Notes: generated by a model from the letters alone, not told the origin. A stretch of 64,000 bases of DNA from UBA2279 sp034399355 (GCA_034399355.1 JAXMMT010000037.1:80785-144784); one strand, 5' to 3'; positions 47,044 through 57,313 are shown, numbered from the stretch's first letter. Program-made: numbers and translations.

Positions 47044-48780
47044 CTACAGCATACGTGCGCGCTTCAGCCGCGCACGAAGGTCTCCGAACGACAAGGTGTT
47101 CAACACGTCGGCCGGTTCGATCCAGCCCCTCCGCGCCTGACCGACGCCGTACGCCATGTAGCCGAGCTGGGTGACCTCGTGCGAGTCGGTACCGAGCGTG
47201 ATGGAGACGCCCGCATGCTTAGCCATACGCAGATGCGTATCATCCAGATCCAGTCGGTCTGGGTAGCAGTTCAGCTCAAGCGCGGTGCCGGTCTCGGCAG
47301 CCTTCGCCATCACCGCCTCGATGTCGAGATCGATGGGGTCGCGCCGACGCAGCACTCGGCCGGTCAAATGCGAGACCACGTCGATCAGCGGGTTCTCCAT
47401 CGCGCGCAGCACACGACGCGTCGCCACGTCCCGCGGCTGGCCCCAGCCAGAGTGTAGCGACGCGAGTACGATGTCGAACCGCGCCAACACGTCCTGGTCG
47501 TAATCGACTCCGCCGTCATCATCGATGTTCAACTCTATGCCTTTGAGAAGGTGCGGCCCGTTTCCGCGGGCGTTGAGCTCGTCGATGAGCTCCCATTGCC
47601 GGCGAAGTGCGTCGAGGCCGAGACCGCCGACCATGCGCAGATCAGCGGCGTGGTCAGTGATGGCGATGTACTCGTAGCCAAGCTCGGCCGCTTTCGTCCG
47701 GTTCTGCTCGGCCGTCGACGTACCGTCGGTCGCGTTCGTGTGCAGGTGAAGATCGCCTCGGACATCGCCGATCTCAAGCAGACGCGGTAACCGCCCTTCC
47801 CGTGCCGCCTCGATCTCGCCGGCGTTCTCGCGGATCTCGGGTGGCGGTGTTGCCATACCGAGCACAGCATAGACCTCGTCCTCAGTTGCTCCGGCGACCC
47901 GGACGTCGTCCTCGATACGAAAGACACCGTACTCGTTGACCTTGAGTCCCCGGCTCCTGGCGAACTCGCGCAGGGCGACGTTGTGCTCCGCAGATCCCGT
48001 GAAGTACTGGAGGGCGGCACCATACTGCCCGGGTGCCACCACGCGGACATCGACCTGGAGACCGCCTGTGATGACAACGCTCGTCTTCGTCTCCCCGCCG
48101 GCAAGGACGCGTTCGATCCGAGGGAGCCTTCTGGCGGCCTCCATCACCGCGCCCGCCCTGTCAGAGGCGACGACCACGTCTATGTCGCCCACGGTCTCGC
48201 AGCGTCGCCTAAGGCTGCCCGCGAACGCCGCATGCACCACGCCGTCGACCTCGCGCAATGCCGAGACGATCTTCTCGGCAAGAGGAAGGACATCGGCGAT
48301 CAGCGCCCGCTGCTGGTGTCGGCGGAATGCGTCGATGCCCGCTGTCAGGTTCTCGACTGTCTTCGCGCCGAAACCTGCGAGCCCCGCCAGTCTCCCCACC
48401 GCGATGGCTGACTCAAGATCGTTGACCGAGGCGATGCCCAGCTGCTCGAAGAGCACCTTCGCCTTCTTCGGGCCGAGGCCGGGAACCTGAACGAGCTCCA
48501 CCAACGTTCCCGGAAGCTCCGAGGTGATCGCCTCGAGCTCGGGGAACGTGCCGGACTGCACGAGCGTGATGATAGAGGCCGCAAGCTTCTTGCCGATGCC
48601 CGGCACGTCGGTGAGACGATCCTCGGCAGCAAGGACCATCACGTCCTCAGGGAACGCGCGCAGCGCGTGTGCGGCCCTGTGATAGCTGAGGAACCGGAAC
48701 TTGTCACCACCGGAGATCTCGAGCAAGTCACCGACGGCGTCGAGTACCTTTGCCACCGCAGGGTTGTCGAAATCAGGCAT
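47044..48780 (-). CDS. polX: DNA polymerase/3'-5' exonuclease PolX
   Basis: A gap-filling repair polymerase of 578 residues. N-terminal helix-hairpin-helix repeats (LTDVPGIGKKLAASI and VQVPGLGPKKAKVLFEQLG), the family X catalytic aspartates in CETVGDIDVVVAS and LQVDVRVV, then a C-terminal PHP domain with metal ligands GDLHLHTNATDG, IAITDHA, GIELNID, ELNCYPDR and GTDSHEV that supplies the exonuclease. The ATG at 48780 has GGAGCG about 5 nt upstream. It lies between argH and mpg on the same strand. Confidence 0.96.
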   Translation of the reverse strand: MPDFDNPAVAKVLDAVGDLLEISGGDKFRFLSYHRAAHALRAFPEDVMVLAAEDRLTDVPGIGKKLAASIITLVQSGTFPELEAITSELPGTLVELVQVPGLGPKKAKVLFEQLGIASVNDLESAIAVGRLAGLAGFGAKTVENLTAGIDAFRRHQQRALIADVLPLAEKIVSALREVDGVVHAAFAGSLRRRCETVGDIDVVVASDRAGAVMEAARRLPRIERVLAGGETKTSVVITGGLQVDVRVVAPGQYGAALQYFTGSAEHNVALREFARSRGLKVNEYGVFRIEDDVRVAGATEDEVYAVLGMATPPPEIRENAGEIEAAREGRLPRLLEIGDVRGDLHLHTNATDGTSTAEQNRTKAAELGYEYIAITDHAADLRMVGGLGLDALRRQWELIDELNARGNGPHLLKGIELNIDDDGGVDYDQDVLARFDIVLASLHSGWGQPRDVATRRVLRAMENPLIDVVSHLTGRVLRRRDPIDLDIEAVMAKAAETGTALELNCYPDRLDLDDTHLRMAKHAGVSITLGTDSHEVTQLGYMAYGVGQARRGWIEPADVLNTLSFGDLRARLKRARML

Positions 48781-48838
48781 CGCTACGCTCCGTCCGGTCG
48801 CGCGGTACACTCCGCTGCAGCCCGCGGCGTCTCCCGGC

Positions 48839-50257
48839 CTACTCGGCCAGTCTTTCGGCCAGCCAGGCGACGTCGGCCTCGAGTACTTCGCGCGCCTCGA
48901 TGAGCTGCTCGGCTACCCGCTCGTGCCCGGTACCGCCAGCCGTCGTGCGCCGCGCTACGATCGCATCGAGGTCGACCACAGCACGCGCGTCCTCGCCGAA
49001 GACCGGTGATGCGGCGCGCAGTTCGTCCAACGTGAGCTGCTGCAACGTGCGGCCTTCACGCTCGCACGCCAGGACGAGCCTGCCGACGACCTCGTGGGCC
49101 TCGCGGAACGGCATGCCGTGAACCGCCAGGTAGTCAGCAAGGTCCGTGGCAGCCATGAAACCGCCGGTCGCTCCGGCGCGCATGGCCTCAACGTTCACGC
49201 GCATCGTCGCGACCATGCCTTCAACCGCACGGAGTGAATCCGCCGCTGTATCGATGGCGTCGAATGCGGGCTCTTTGTCCTCCTGCATGTCCTTGTTGTA
49301 CGCCAGGGGTAAGCCCTTGAATATCACAAGCAGCGAGGTGAGATCGCCGACCACTCGGCCGGTCTTTCCGCGGACCAGCTCCGCGAAGTCGGGATTCTTC
49401 TTCTGCGGCATAATGCTCGAGCCGGTCGACCACGCGTCGTCCATCGTGATGAAACCGAACTCGTCGGTAGACCACAGGATGAGCTCCTCGCACAGGCGCG
49501 AGAGGTGCGTCTGCAGCACCGCACATGCATACGTGATGTCGAGCAGGAAGTCGCGGTCACTCACGCTGTCCATTGAGTTCGCCGAAACGGCCGAGAAGCC
49601 CAGCGCGTCGGCGACGGCCTGTCTGTCGAGCGGGAACGTCGTCCCCGCGAGGGCTGCGCTGCCGAGTGGCATGACGTCGGCCGCCTCATATGCGTGACGG
49701 ATCCGAGTCACATCACGGGAGAGCATCCACGCGTACGCAAGCAGATGATGGCTGAAGAGTACCGGCTGCGCCTTCTGAAGGTGGGTGTAGCCGGGCATCA
49801 CGACGCCGAGCTGCTCCTCGGCACGCGCCATCAGCGTCGCACGAAGCCCGTTGGCCGCCTCGGCCAACCGCAGTGCCGCGTCCTTGGCGTAAAGGCGTGT
49901 ATCCAGTGCGACCTGGTCGTTGCGCGAGCGCCCAGTGTGCAGCTTGCCGCCGACAGGGCCGACGATGTTGATCAGCCGACGTTCGACCGCCATGTGGATG
50001 TCCTCATCGGCGATATCGAAAGCGAAAGAGCCGTCGGCGGTCTCGCGGTAAACCTGCGAAAGCCCGTCAATGATCGTCTCGGCGTCCGCAGCGGGGATGA
50101 TGGACTGAGCCGCCAACATCCTGGCATGCGCGATCGATCCGCGAATGTCCTGCTCGGCCATGCGCTTGTCGACAGGTAGAGACGCACCGAACTCCTCGGT
50201 GAACGCGTCCACCGAGTGCTCGAAGCGTCCGCCCCAGGGCTTCTTGGCGTTGCTCAC
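48839..50257 (-). CDS. argH: Argininosuccinate lyase
   Basis: Last step of arginine synthesis: argininosuccinate to arginine and fumarate. The 472 residues begin KKPWGGRFEHSVDAFTEEFG and hold HTGRSRNDQVALDTRLY, GYTHLQKAQPVLFSHHLLAY and the superfamily signature GSSIMPQKKNPDFAELVRGK. Length is normal. It starts 3 nt after argG and is the last gene of the arg operon. Confidence 0.98.
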   Translation of the reverse strand: MSNAKKPWGGRFEHSVDAFTEEFGASLPVDKRMAEQDIRGSIAHARMLAAQSIIPAADAETIIDGLSQVYRETADGSFAFDIADEDIHMAVERRLINIVGPVGGKLHTGRSRNDQVALDTRLYAKDAALRLAEAANGLRATLMARAEEQLGVVMPGYTHLQKAQPVLFSHHLLAYAWMLSRDVTRIRHAYEAADVMPLGSAALAGTTFPLDRQAVADALGFSAVSANSMDSVSDRDFLLDITYACAVLQTHLSRLCEELILWSTDEFGFITMDDAWSTGSSIMPQKKNPDFAELVRGKTGRVVGDLTSLLVIFKGLPLAYNKDMQEDKEPAFDAIDTAADSLRAVEGMVATMRVNVEAMRAGATGGFMAATDLADYLAVHGMPFREAHEVVGRLVLACEREGRTLQQLTLDELRAASPVFGEDARAVVDLDAIVARRTTAGGTGHERVAEQLIEAREVLEADVAWLAERLAE

Positions 50258-50260
50258 GGC

Positions 50261-51487
50261 CTACACTTCCCCTTCCTTGCCGACCTTGCGGCGCTGGCGT
50301 GCCCACACTTTGGTGGGCAGACCGTGGAGATCGATGAAGCCCTTGGCAGCCTTGTGGTCGAAGGTGTCGGCGTCATCGTAGGTGGCCAGGCCGTAGTCGT
50401 AGAGTGAGTACGGCGAGCGGCGGCCGACGGTCACACAGCTACCCCTGAAGAAACGCAGTCGCACATCACCTGCGACGAGCTGCTGCGTGGTGTCGATAAA
50501 ACCGTCCAGCGCCTCTTTGAGCGGCGAGAACCACATGCCGTTGTAGACGAGTTCGGCCCACTTCTGCTCGATCTGCAGCTTGTAGTGGAGCACCTCACGC
50601 TCAAGGCACAGGTCCTCGAGCGCCTTGTGCGCCGTGATAAGCGTGAGCGCCCCGGGGACCTCGTAGATCTCGCGGCTCTTCACACCGATCAGGCGGTTTT
50701 CGATCATGTCGATACGGCCGAAGCCGTGCTTGCCGGCGAGGTCGTTCATGCGCTCAATGATCGACTGGAAGCTCATGACCTCGCCGTTGAGCGCGATAGG
50801 CAGGCCCTGCTCGAAGGTTATCTCGGCGTACTCGGGCTCGTTGCAACTGTCACCGCGTGAGTCCGCCGTGAGCGTGTATATGTCAGCCGGCGGCTCTACC
50901 CACGGGTCCTCGAGCACGCCACACTCGATTGCACGACCCCAGAGGTTGTCGTCAATGGAGTACGGGCTCTTCTTGGTGGTTGGAACCGGGATACCGCGTT
51001 CTCTGGCGTAGTCCATCTCCTGCTCACGCGTCTTGAGGTCCCATTCGCGCACGGGAGCAAGAACCTCGAGATCCGGGTCGAGGGCCGCGATGCCCACCTC
51101 GAAGCGAACCTGGTCATTACCTTTGCCCGTGCACCCATGTGCGATGTATTTGGCTTGGCGCCTGTGCGCCTCCTCGACGAGATGCTTCACGATGATCGGC
51201 CTACTCATCGCCGAGACGAGCGGGTATTTGTTCTCGTACAGGGCATTCGCCATCAGCGCTTTCGCGATGAACTCCTCGACGTATGCCTCGCGCACATCTA
51301 TAACGATGGACTCGATCGCACCGATGTCGAGTGCCTTCTGACGCACGACCTCGAGGTCCTGACGCTCCTGACCCACGTCGACGGCCAATGCGATGACGTC
51401 GACGTTCTTCTCGTCGATCAGCCACCGAATGGCGACCGACGTGTCCAGACCGCCGGAATATGCGAGTACGACCTTCTCTCTGCCCAC
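50261..51487 (-). CDS. argG: Argininosuccinate synthase
   Basis: Condenses citrulline and aspartate using ATP. The 408 residues start V-GREKVVLAYSGGLDTSVAI, with the ATP P-loop SGGLDTS, then GCTGKGNDQVRFE and the citrulline site region ADSRGDSCNEPEYAE. GTG at 51487 was chosen because it places the P-loop at the expected distance and AGAGGA lies 9 nt upstream; a 30-residue longer opening runs into argR. It is followed by argH. Confidence 0.97.
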   Translation of the reverse strand: MGREKVVLAYSGGLDTSVAIRWLIDEKNVDVIALAVDVGQERQDLEVVRQKALDIGAIESIVIDVREAYVEEFIAKALMANALYENKYPLVSAMSRPIIVKHLVEEAHRRQAKYIAHGCTGKGNDQVRFEVGIAALDPDLEVLAPVREWDLKTREQEMDYARERGIPVPTTKKSPYSIDDNLWGRAIECGVLEDPWVEPPADIYTLTADSRGDSCNEPEYAEITFEQGLPIALNGEVMSFQSIIERMNDLAGKHGFGRIDMIENRLIGVKSREIYEVPGALTLITAHKALEDLCLEREVLHYKLQIEQKWAELVYNGMWFSPLKEALDGFIDTTQQLVAGDVRLRFFRGSCVTVGRRSPYSLYDYGLATYDDADTFDHKAAKGFIDLHGLPTKVWARQRRKVGKEGEV

Positions 51488-51518
51488 AGGGGTGTTTCCT
51501 CTCTCTGTCGGACGAGGC

Positions 51519-51950
51519 CTAGAAGTGCCCCCGGAACTTGTTGATGCTGTCGAGTACCTGATCCGCATCACGTTCACTACGTGCGATCACGAGGATCGTG
51601 TCGTCTCCGGCAATCGAGCCGAGGACTTCGTCGAGCTCGGCGGCATCCATCGCAGCCGCCACACCTTGGCCAGCACCGGCGGTCGTCTTGATGAGGACGA
51701 GTTGTCCGGACTTGACGACGCTCGTCACCAGCTCGGAAATCATGCGTTGCAGGTGCAGGTCCTCGGCCAACACGTAGACACCCTCGGGGAGCTTGCGCAG
51801 GCCCATGTCGGCGATGTCGCGTGACACCGTCGCCTGCGTGCAGGCGTAGCCGTGCTGCCCCAGCCGATCGACGAGTTCACGCTGGGTGCGCATATGCTCT
51901 CGCCGAACGATCTTCCGTATCGCTTCCTGACGCTCGATTCGCTTCCTCAT
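51519..51950 (-). CDS. argR: Arginine repressor ArgR
   Basis: Arginine-sensing repressor. The 143 residues have an N-terminal winged-helix domain (RKRIERQEAIRKIVRREHMR, then CTQATVSRDIADMGLRK with the SRD recognition motif) and a C-terminal arginine-binding domain ending GSIAGDDTILVIARSE. It sits between argF and argG inside the operon it would control. ATG 51950 was preferred; an ATG four codons earlier is possible since neither has a strong site. Confidence 0.95.
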   Translation of the reverse strand: MRKRIERQEAIRKIVRREHMRTQRELVDRLGQHGYACTQATVSRDIADMGLRKLPEGVYVLAEDLHLQRMISELVTSVVKSGQLVLIKTTAGAGQGVAAAMDAAELDEVLGSIAGDDTILVIARSERDADQVLDSINKFRGHF

Positions 51951-51978
51951 CGTCCCATCCATCCACAGTTGGTGACGG

Positions 51979-52911
51979 TCACAGTACGAGTGACAACCAT
52001 GCGCGTTGCGCGTGAAGGCGGTTCTCGGCCTCGTCGAACACCACCGAGTACGGGGCGTCGATCACCTCGTCCAGCACTTCCTCGCCCCGGTGCGCCGGCA
52101 GGCAGTGCATGAAGATCACACGCGAGTCAGCGAGTTCCATGAGCTGCGTGTCGACCGTGTAACCGGCGAACGCACGGACGCGCTGCACGTGTTCGGCCTC
52201 CTGACCCATGGACGCCCAGGTGTCCGAGACCACCACATCCGCCGACGCCACGGCCTGCTTGGGGTCGTTGTACAGCGTGACGCTCGCGCCCGTGCCGTAT
52301 GTGTTCGCGATTTCCAGCGCACGAGCCACGACGTCATCACGAGGCTCGTAACCCGCAGGTGTCGCCACCGTCACGTGCATTCCGGCGAGCGCTCCACCGA
52401 GCATCAGCGAGTGCGTCATATTGTTGCCGTCGCCGACATAAGCGAGCTTGACGCCCTCAAGAGTGCCCTTGTGCTCCTTGATCGTCAGGAGGTCCGCCAG
52501 CACCTGGCAGGGGTGGTAGTCGTCGGTGAGCGCGTTCACCACGGGGACCGAGGCGTGCTCGGCAACCTCTTCGATGTGGGAGTGCGCGAACGTACGCAGC
52601 ACGATCACCTGCACGTAGCGCTCAAGTACCTTGACCGTGTCGTGTACCGTCTCATTGCGCGAGAACGCGTCCTGAGGTCCCATGACGATGGGGTGAACGC
52701 CGAGGTCCCGGCATGCTAGCTCGAAGGATACACGCGTACGCAGCGACGGCTTCATGAAGATGAGTGCGGCGGACTTGCCTGTGGGAACAGGGACCTTGAT
52801 GTTGTTGCGATGCGCCAGCTTCTGCGACTTCGCGCGAATGAGCACAGTCTGCAGGTCCTCGGGCGTCAGGTCGCCAAGCGTGAGCAAGTCGCGTCCCGTG
52901 AGATTCTGCAT
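51979..52911 (-). CDS. argF: Ornithine carbamoyltransferase
   Basis: Makes citrulline from ornithine and carbamoyl phosphate. The 310 residues show the carbamoyl-phosphate loop MKPSLRTRVSFELA, DYHPCQVLADLLTI, DTWASMGQE and the HCLPAHRGEEV motif with the active-site Cys. Length is typical. Its start overlaps the last base of argD. Confidence 0.97.
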   Translation of the reverse strand: MQNLTGRDLLTLGDLTPEDLQTVLIRAKSQKLAHRNNIKVPVPTGKSAALIFMKPSLRTRVSFELACRDLGVHPIVMGPQDAFSRNETVHDTVKVLERYVQVIVLRTFAHSHIEEVAEHASVPVVNALTDDYHPCQVLADLLTIKEHKGTLEGVKLAYVGDGNNMTHSLMLGGALAGMHVTVATPAGYEPRDDVVARALEIANTYGTGASVTLYNDPKQAVASADVVVSDTWASMGQEAEHVQRVRAFAGYTVDTQLMELADSRVIFMHCLPAHRGEEVLDEVIDAPYSVVFDEAENRLHAQRAWLSLVL

Positions 52912-54113
52912 CAGGCCTCCTCCACTACCGCTTCAAGTGTTCCCAGAAGTGTATCAATTTCCGCCTCATTGCATATCAAGGGGGGCAAGAAGCGTATCAC
53001 TGAATCGCCGATGTTGTTGAGCACGACGCCCCGCAAGAGCGCCTTCTCGGCGATTTGAGCCGCGATCGGTCGTGCCAGCTGGGCCGCAACCATCAAACCG
53101 GGCCCCCGCACTTCAGTGATCTCGCCGGTGCGCTCGGCGAGCTCCAACAGGGCGTTCTTCAGGTGCGCGCCGACCACGATCGCGCGTTCGCCCAGGCGTT
53201 CCTCACCGAGCGCTCGGATGGTCGCGAGTGCGGCGGCGCAGACGACCGGGCCGCCGCCGAAGGTGGAGCCATGGTCGCCAGGCTTGAAGGCTGCCGCGAC
53301 CTCGTCGGTCGCCACGACCGCACCGATGGGCAAACCGTTGGCCATCGACTTCGCGAGCGTCATGATGTCGGCCTCGATGCCGAACGACTGATGCGCGAAG
53401 GCGGGTCCGGTGCGGAAGAAGCCCGTCTGGACTTCGTCGAGCACGAGGAGTACTCCGCGTTCGTCACACAGGCGACGCACCCCGGTTAGATACGCGGATG
53501 TGCACGGGTGGACACCGCCTTCGCCCTGGACGACCTCGAGCATCACCGCACACACTGTGTCGTCGACAGCAGTCTCCAATGCAGAGAGGTCATTCAGCGG
53601 CACGTGCGCGAAACCGGGGAGCAGCGGCGCGAACGCCTCCTGCTTCGAGGGCTGCGCCGTCGCTGTCAGCGCACCGAGCGTCCGGCCATGGAAACTGCGC
53701 TCCGCCGTGACGATTCTGTAGCACTCGGGACCCTTGTTGAGCTTGCCCCAGCGGCGGGCGAGCTTGATGGCGCCCTCGACAGACTCCGCGCCGGAGTTCG
53801 CGAAGAACACCTTCCTCCCTCCGCCAGCCATCGTGACCAGCACCTCGGCCAGATGCGCCCGATGCTCAACGTGGAAGAGGTTCGACACATGCACCAGCTT
53901 GGTGGACTGCTCGGCAATCGCTGCGGCAACTGTGGGATGGGCATGGCCGAGGTTGACCACACCGATTCCGGAGACGAAATCGAGGTATTCGCGTCCGTCA
54001 TCGTCATAGAGACGCATGCCGTCGCCGCGCACGAACATCACCGGCTTCCGTGCGTAGGTCGCCATGTGGTACGCGGAATCAAGGGCCGCAGTGTCCTCGA
54101 ACAGTGTGCCCAT
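52911..54113 (-). CDS. argD: Acetylornithine aminotransferase
   Basis: PLP enzyme forming acetylornithine. The 400 residues have FFANSGAESVEGAIKLARRW, TAERSFHGRTLGALTAT, LVLDEVQTGFFRTG and the PLP lysine in TLAKSMANGLPIGAVVA, then GSTFGGGPVVCAAALATI. It is flanked by argB and argF with no gap on either side, a compact operon. Confidence 0.96.
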   Translation of the reverse strand: MGTLFEDTAALDSAYHMATYARKPVMFVRGDGMRLYDDDGREYLDFVSGIGVVNLGHAHPTVAAAIAEQSTKLVHVSNLFHVEHRAHLAEVLVTMAGGGRKVFFANSGAESVEGAIKLARRWGKLNKGPECYRIVTAERSFHGRTLGALTATAQPSKQEAFAPLLPGFAHVPLNDLSALETAVDDTVCAVMLEVVQGEGGVHPCTSAYLTGVRRLCDERGVLLVLDEVQTGFFRTGPAFAHQSFGIEADIMTLAKSMANGLPIGAVVATDEVAAAFKPGDHGSTFGGGPVVCAAALATIRALGEERLGERAIVVGAHLKNALLELAERTGEITEVRGPGLMVAAQLARPIAAQIAEKALLRGVVLNNIGDSVIRFLPPLICNEAEIDTLLGTLEAVVEEA

Positions 54114-55043
54114 CTACCGTGCCACCTCACCTTCACAGGCGATGCATGTATCCTCGTCCGGCAGGCCGTTACTCCCGTTGCGCGTGATCATCGTGCCGAC
54201 GCCCGCGTCGGTGTAGACCTCGAGAAGCAGTGCGTGCGATGTCGTCCCGTTCAGGATGTGTGCGCGCTCAACGCCCGCACGAAGCGCATAGACACACGCG
54301 CCCACCTTGGGAATCATGCCACTCGACAGCGCATCATCGGCGACCATGTTCTCGGCTTCTTCCAGCGAGAGGGCACTGATGAGTGAGTCCTTATCGGCAA
54401 AATCAGCGTACAGTCCGTCGACGTCGGTCAAGAAGATGACCTTCTCGGCACCGAGAGCCGACGCGATCTCACCGGCCACGAGGTCAGCGTTGATGTTGTA
54501 GCTGCCGCCGTCGTCCCCTGCCGCGACAGATGCGATAACCGGGATGAAGCCGTCCTCGATGAGGTTGTCGACGACCGTGGTATCGATGCAGGTGACCTCG
54601 CCAACGCGACCGAGCCGCTCGTCGAGCTGCCTGGCCATGATGAGATTGCCGTCGTCACCGGCGATGCCCACGGCGAGCCGCCCGTGCTGGTTTATGGCCG
54701 AAACGAGCTCCTTGTTGACCTTGCCCACGAGCACCATCTTCACGATCTCCATGGCGGCGTCATCAGTCACGCGCAGGCCTTGGTGGAACTCGACGGGCAT
54801 GCCAAGCCTCTCCATGTACGCCGTGATCTCGGGACCACCACCGTGCACGATGACCGGGTTGATGCCCACGAGTTTCATGAGCACGATATCGGCGGCCACC
54901 GAGTCACGCAGCCCGGGATCGGTCATCGCCGCGCCGCCGTACTTGATCACAACAGTCCCGCCCCAGGTGCGCTTGATCCACGGCAGCGCCTCCATCAGGG
55001 TGCCTGCCTTGCCAAGCAGCTGCTCCATCGCTTCAGGTTTCAT
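54114..55043 (-). CDS. argB: Acetylglutamate kinase
   Basis: Phosphorylates N-acetylglutamate, the step often inhibited by arginine. The 309 residues contain VVIKYGGAAMTDPGL, VIVHGGGPEI, LVGKVNKELVSAINQHG and the C-terminal GMIPKVGACVYALRAGVERA. The longer N-terminal helix (about 25 residues before VVIKYGG) is the form found in arginine-sensitive hexameric enzymes. Overlaps argJ by 4 nt. Confidence 0.97.
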   Translation of the reverse strand: MKPEAMEQLLGKAGTLMEALPWIKRTWGGTVVIKYGGAAMTDPGLRDSVAADIVLMKLVGINPVIVHGGGPEITAYMERLGMPVEFHQGLRVTDDAAMEIVKMVLVGKVNKELVSAINQHGRLAVGIAGDDGNLIMARQLDERLGRVGEVTCIDTTVVDNLIEDGFIPVIASVAAGDDGGSYNINADLVAGEIASALGAEKVIFLTDVDGLYADFADKDSLISALSLEEAENMVADDALSSGMIPKVGACVYALRAGVERAHILNGTTSHALLLEVYTDAGVGTMITRNGSNGLPDEDTCIACEGEVAR

Positions 55044-56266
55044 GAACGGTACTCCCCATTTATCCGCACGTATTCGTAGCTGAGATCACATGTCCACACA
55101 GTCGCGCTTCCGTCGCCGATATGGAGATCGGCCACGACCTCGATCTCGTCAGCGGCAAGCGCTGTTGTCGCAGCGTCCTCATCAAAGGGCACGGCTGCCC
55201 CCTCCTTGCACGTGGTGATACCGGCGAAGATGATCTCGAGTCTGGCCGGGTCGACATGAGCCGAGGACTTCCCGACCCCCATCGCTACGCGACCCCAGTT
55301 GGCGTCTCCTCCGAAGATGGCTGTCTTGAACAGCGGCGAGTTCGCAATCGACATGGCGGCATCACGCGCATCATCGTCGCTGGCCGCGCCTCGTACGGTC
55401 ACCTCGATGAACTTCGTGGCGCCCTCGCCATCACGCACGATCATGCGAGCAAGCTCCCCGCACACGGCATGAACCGCAGCAGCGACCGCACCGAACCGGG
55501 CATCGCCGACTTCAACCGGTTCGCCTCCTGCGGCACCGCTCGCCATGAGCAGACACATGTCGTTGGTCGAGGTGTCGCTGTCCACGGTGATGCGGTTGAA
55601 GGTGGCGTCCACAGCCGAGCGAAGCGCGGCATCGCACGACTCACTCGTGAGCGGCGCGTCGGTCGTGACAAACGCGAGCATCGTCGCCATGTTCGGCATG
55701 ATCATGCCGCTGCCCTTGGCCATACCGCCCACCGTGTAGCGGAAGTCGCCTACGTCGACCGTCAGCGCGACCTCCTTGAGGAACGTGTCGGTCGTCATGA
55801 TCGCCTCGGCGGCCGTACTCCCGGAGGCGCTGTCGAGTTCCGAGACCCCATCGGCTATTCCGGCAAGCACGAGGTCCATCGGCATAGGTACACCGATGAC
55901 GCCGGTAGAAGCCACGGCTACATCGGCCACGTCGCAGCCGATCGCTTCTGCGGCGGCCTCGGCCATGGCCCGCGCGTCAACCATGCCCTGGGGGCCGGTA
56001 CACGCGTTCGCGTTGCCTGCGTTCACGACGACCGCCCGCGCCATGCCTGACGCGAGATGCCCGCGCGTCAACTGGATCGGCGACGCCGCCATCGTGTTGA
56101 GCGTGTAAACCGCCGCAGTGGGGACTGTCTTCTCGGCAACCAAGAGCGCAACATCGCGCTTGCCCGACTTCTTGATGCCGGCGCTCACGCCCGCGGCGAG
56201 AAAGCCCCGGGGTGCAGTGACACCACCCTCGGCATACGCGAATCCCGTCTCAGTGCTCGTCTTCAT
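55040..56266 (-). CDS. argJ: Bifunctional glutamate N-acetyltransferase/ornithine acetyltransferase
   Basis: Recycles acetyl groups from acetylornithine to glutamate, and can start the pathway with acetyl-CoA. The 408 residues have the self-cleavage/nucleophile region AKGSGMIMPNMATMLAFVTT, NAGNANACTGPQG near the start and the C-terminal GDANWGRVAMGVGKS. Its presence explains the absence of argA and argE here. It lies 12 nt after argC. Confidence 0.97.
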   Translation of the reverse strand: MKTSTETGFAYAEGGVTAPRGFLAAGVSAGIKKSGKRDVALLVAEKTVPTAAVYTLNTMAASPIQLTRGHLASGMARAVVVNAGNANACTGPQGMVDARAMAEAAAEAIGCDVADVAVASTGVIGVPMPMDLVLAGIADGVSELDSASGSTAAEAIMTTDTFLKEVALTVDVGDFRYTVGGMAKGSGMIMPNMATMLAFVTTDAPLTSESCDAALRSAVDATFNRITVDSDTSTNDMCLLMASGAAGGEPVEVGDARFGAVAAAVHAVCGELARMIVRDGEGATKFIEVTVRGAASDDDARDAAMSIANSPLFKTAIFGGDANWGRVAMGVGKSSAHVDPARLEIIFAGITTCKEGAAVPFDEDAATTALAADEIEVVADLHIGDGSATVWTCDLSYEYVRINGEYRS

Positions 56267-56278
56267 GGAGCCCCGTTT

Positions 56279-57313
56279 CTAGAAGATGGGCGCAAACCGG
56301 TCGAGTCCTGCCGCCTCTTGATACCCGAGCACGATGTTCGCGCACTGGATCGCCTGTCCCGCCGCGCCCTTCACGAGATTGTCGATGGCCGCCGAGACGA
56401 CCAGCACCCCCGTGCCGGCGACCGCCACGCCAATGTGTGCGCGGTTCGAGCCGCGAACCTCTGACGTAGAGGGCATGACACCGAGCGGGTGCACCGTTAC
56501 GAACTGCTCCCCTGCGTAGTACTCGGTGTAGACAGCATGGGCGGCCTCGGCGGTCAGATCAGGATCGACGTCGAGATAGACCGTCGACAGCAGGCCGCGG
56601 GACATCGGCACGAGATGCGGCGAGAATGTCACACGCACATCGCCGAGACCCAGGTCCTGCAGCCCTTGTGCGATCTCAGGCGTATGGCGATGCGAGCCGA
56701 CTTTGTACGCAGTGACCGACTCGGCCACCGCGACGAAGTGCGTGGCAGCGGACGGCGTCCTGCCCGCTCCCGAGACACCGGACTTCGCATCAACGACGAC
56801 GCGACCGGACATGACGATACCCGCGTCAACCGCAGGCGCCGCGGCCAGCAGCGTCGCAGTGGGATAGCAGCCCGGACACGCCACAAGGCGCGCACCGGGA
56901 AGGGCGTCGCGCCACAGCTCGGGCAGACCGTACACTGCGTCGCTCAGAAGGTCCGGACATGTGTGCTCGGCTCCGTACCACGCCGAGAAGACGTTCGAAT
57001 CACGGAGGCGGAAATCGGCGCTTGCATCGATGACCGTCAGTCGCGCTTTGAGCAGCTCCGGAACGATCGCCATCGCCGCCGTATGCGGGACTGCCAAAAA
57101 CGCCAGTTCCGCCGCCTCGGCGACTGCGACAGGATCGTGCGGCACATACGTCAGGTCGCATCCCGCGAGCGCAGGATAGAGATCTGAGACTCGTCTCCCC
57201 ACATCAGCCGATGACGTCACCATCACGAGATCCATCTCTGGATGCCCGAGAACAAGTCTGGTCAGCTCGGCGCCCGCATAGCCTGCGGCACCAACGATAG
57301 CGACGGAAATCAC
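56279..57313 (-). CDS. argC: N-acetyl-gamma-glutamyl-phosphate reductase
   Basis: NADPH-dependent reduction of acetylglutamyl phosphate. The 344 residues open V-ISVAIVGAAGYAGAELTRLV with the dinucleotide motif, and have the catalytic Cys in LVACPGCYPTATLLAA and the His region GSHRHTPEIAQ. The start was set at GTG 57313 with GGGG about 8 nt upstream; GTG at 57322 is the alternative. First gene of the arg operon, with an operator and promoter directly upstream. Confidence 0.95.
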   Translation of the reverse strand: MISVAIVGAAGYAGAELTRLVLGHPEMDLVMVTSSADVGRRVSDLYPALAGCDLTYVPHDPVAVAEAAELAFLAVPHTAAMAIVPELLKARLTVIDASADFRLRDSNVFSAWYGAEHTCPDLLSDAVYGLPELWRDALPGARLVACPGCYPTATLLAAAPAVDAGIVMSGRVVVDAKSGVSGAGRTPSAATHFVAVAESVTAYKVGSHRHTPEIAQGLQDLGLGDVRVTFSPHLVPMSRGLLSTVYLDVDPDLTAEAAHAVYTEYYAGEQFVTVHPLGVMPSTSEVRGSNRAHIGVAVAGTGVLVVSAAIDNLVKGAAGQAIQCANIVLGYQEAAGLDRFAPIF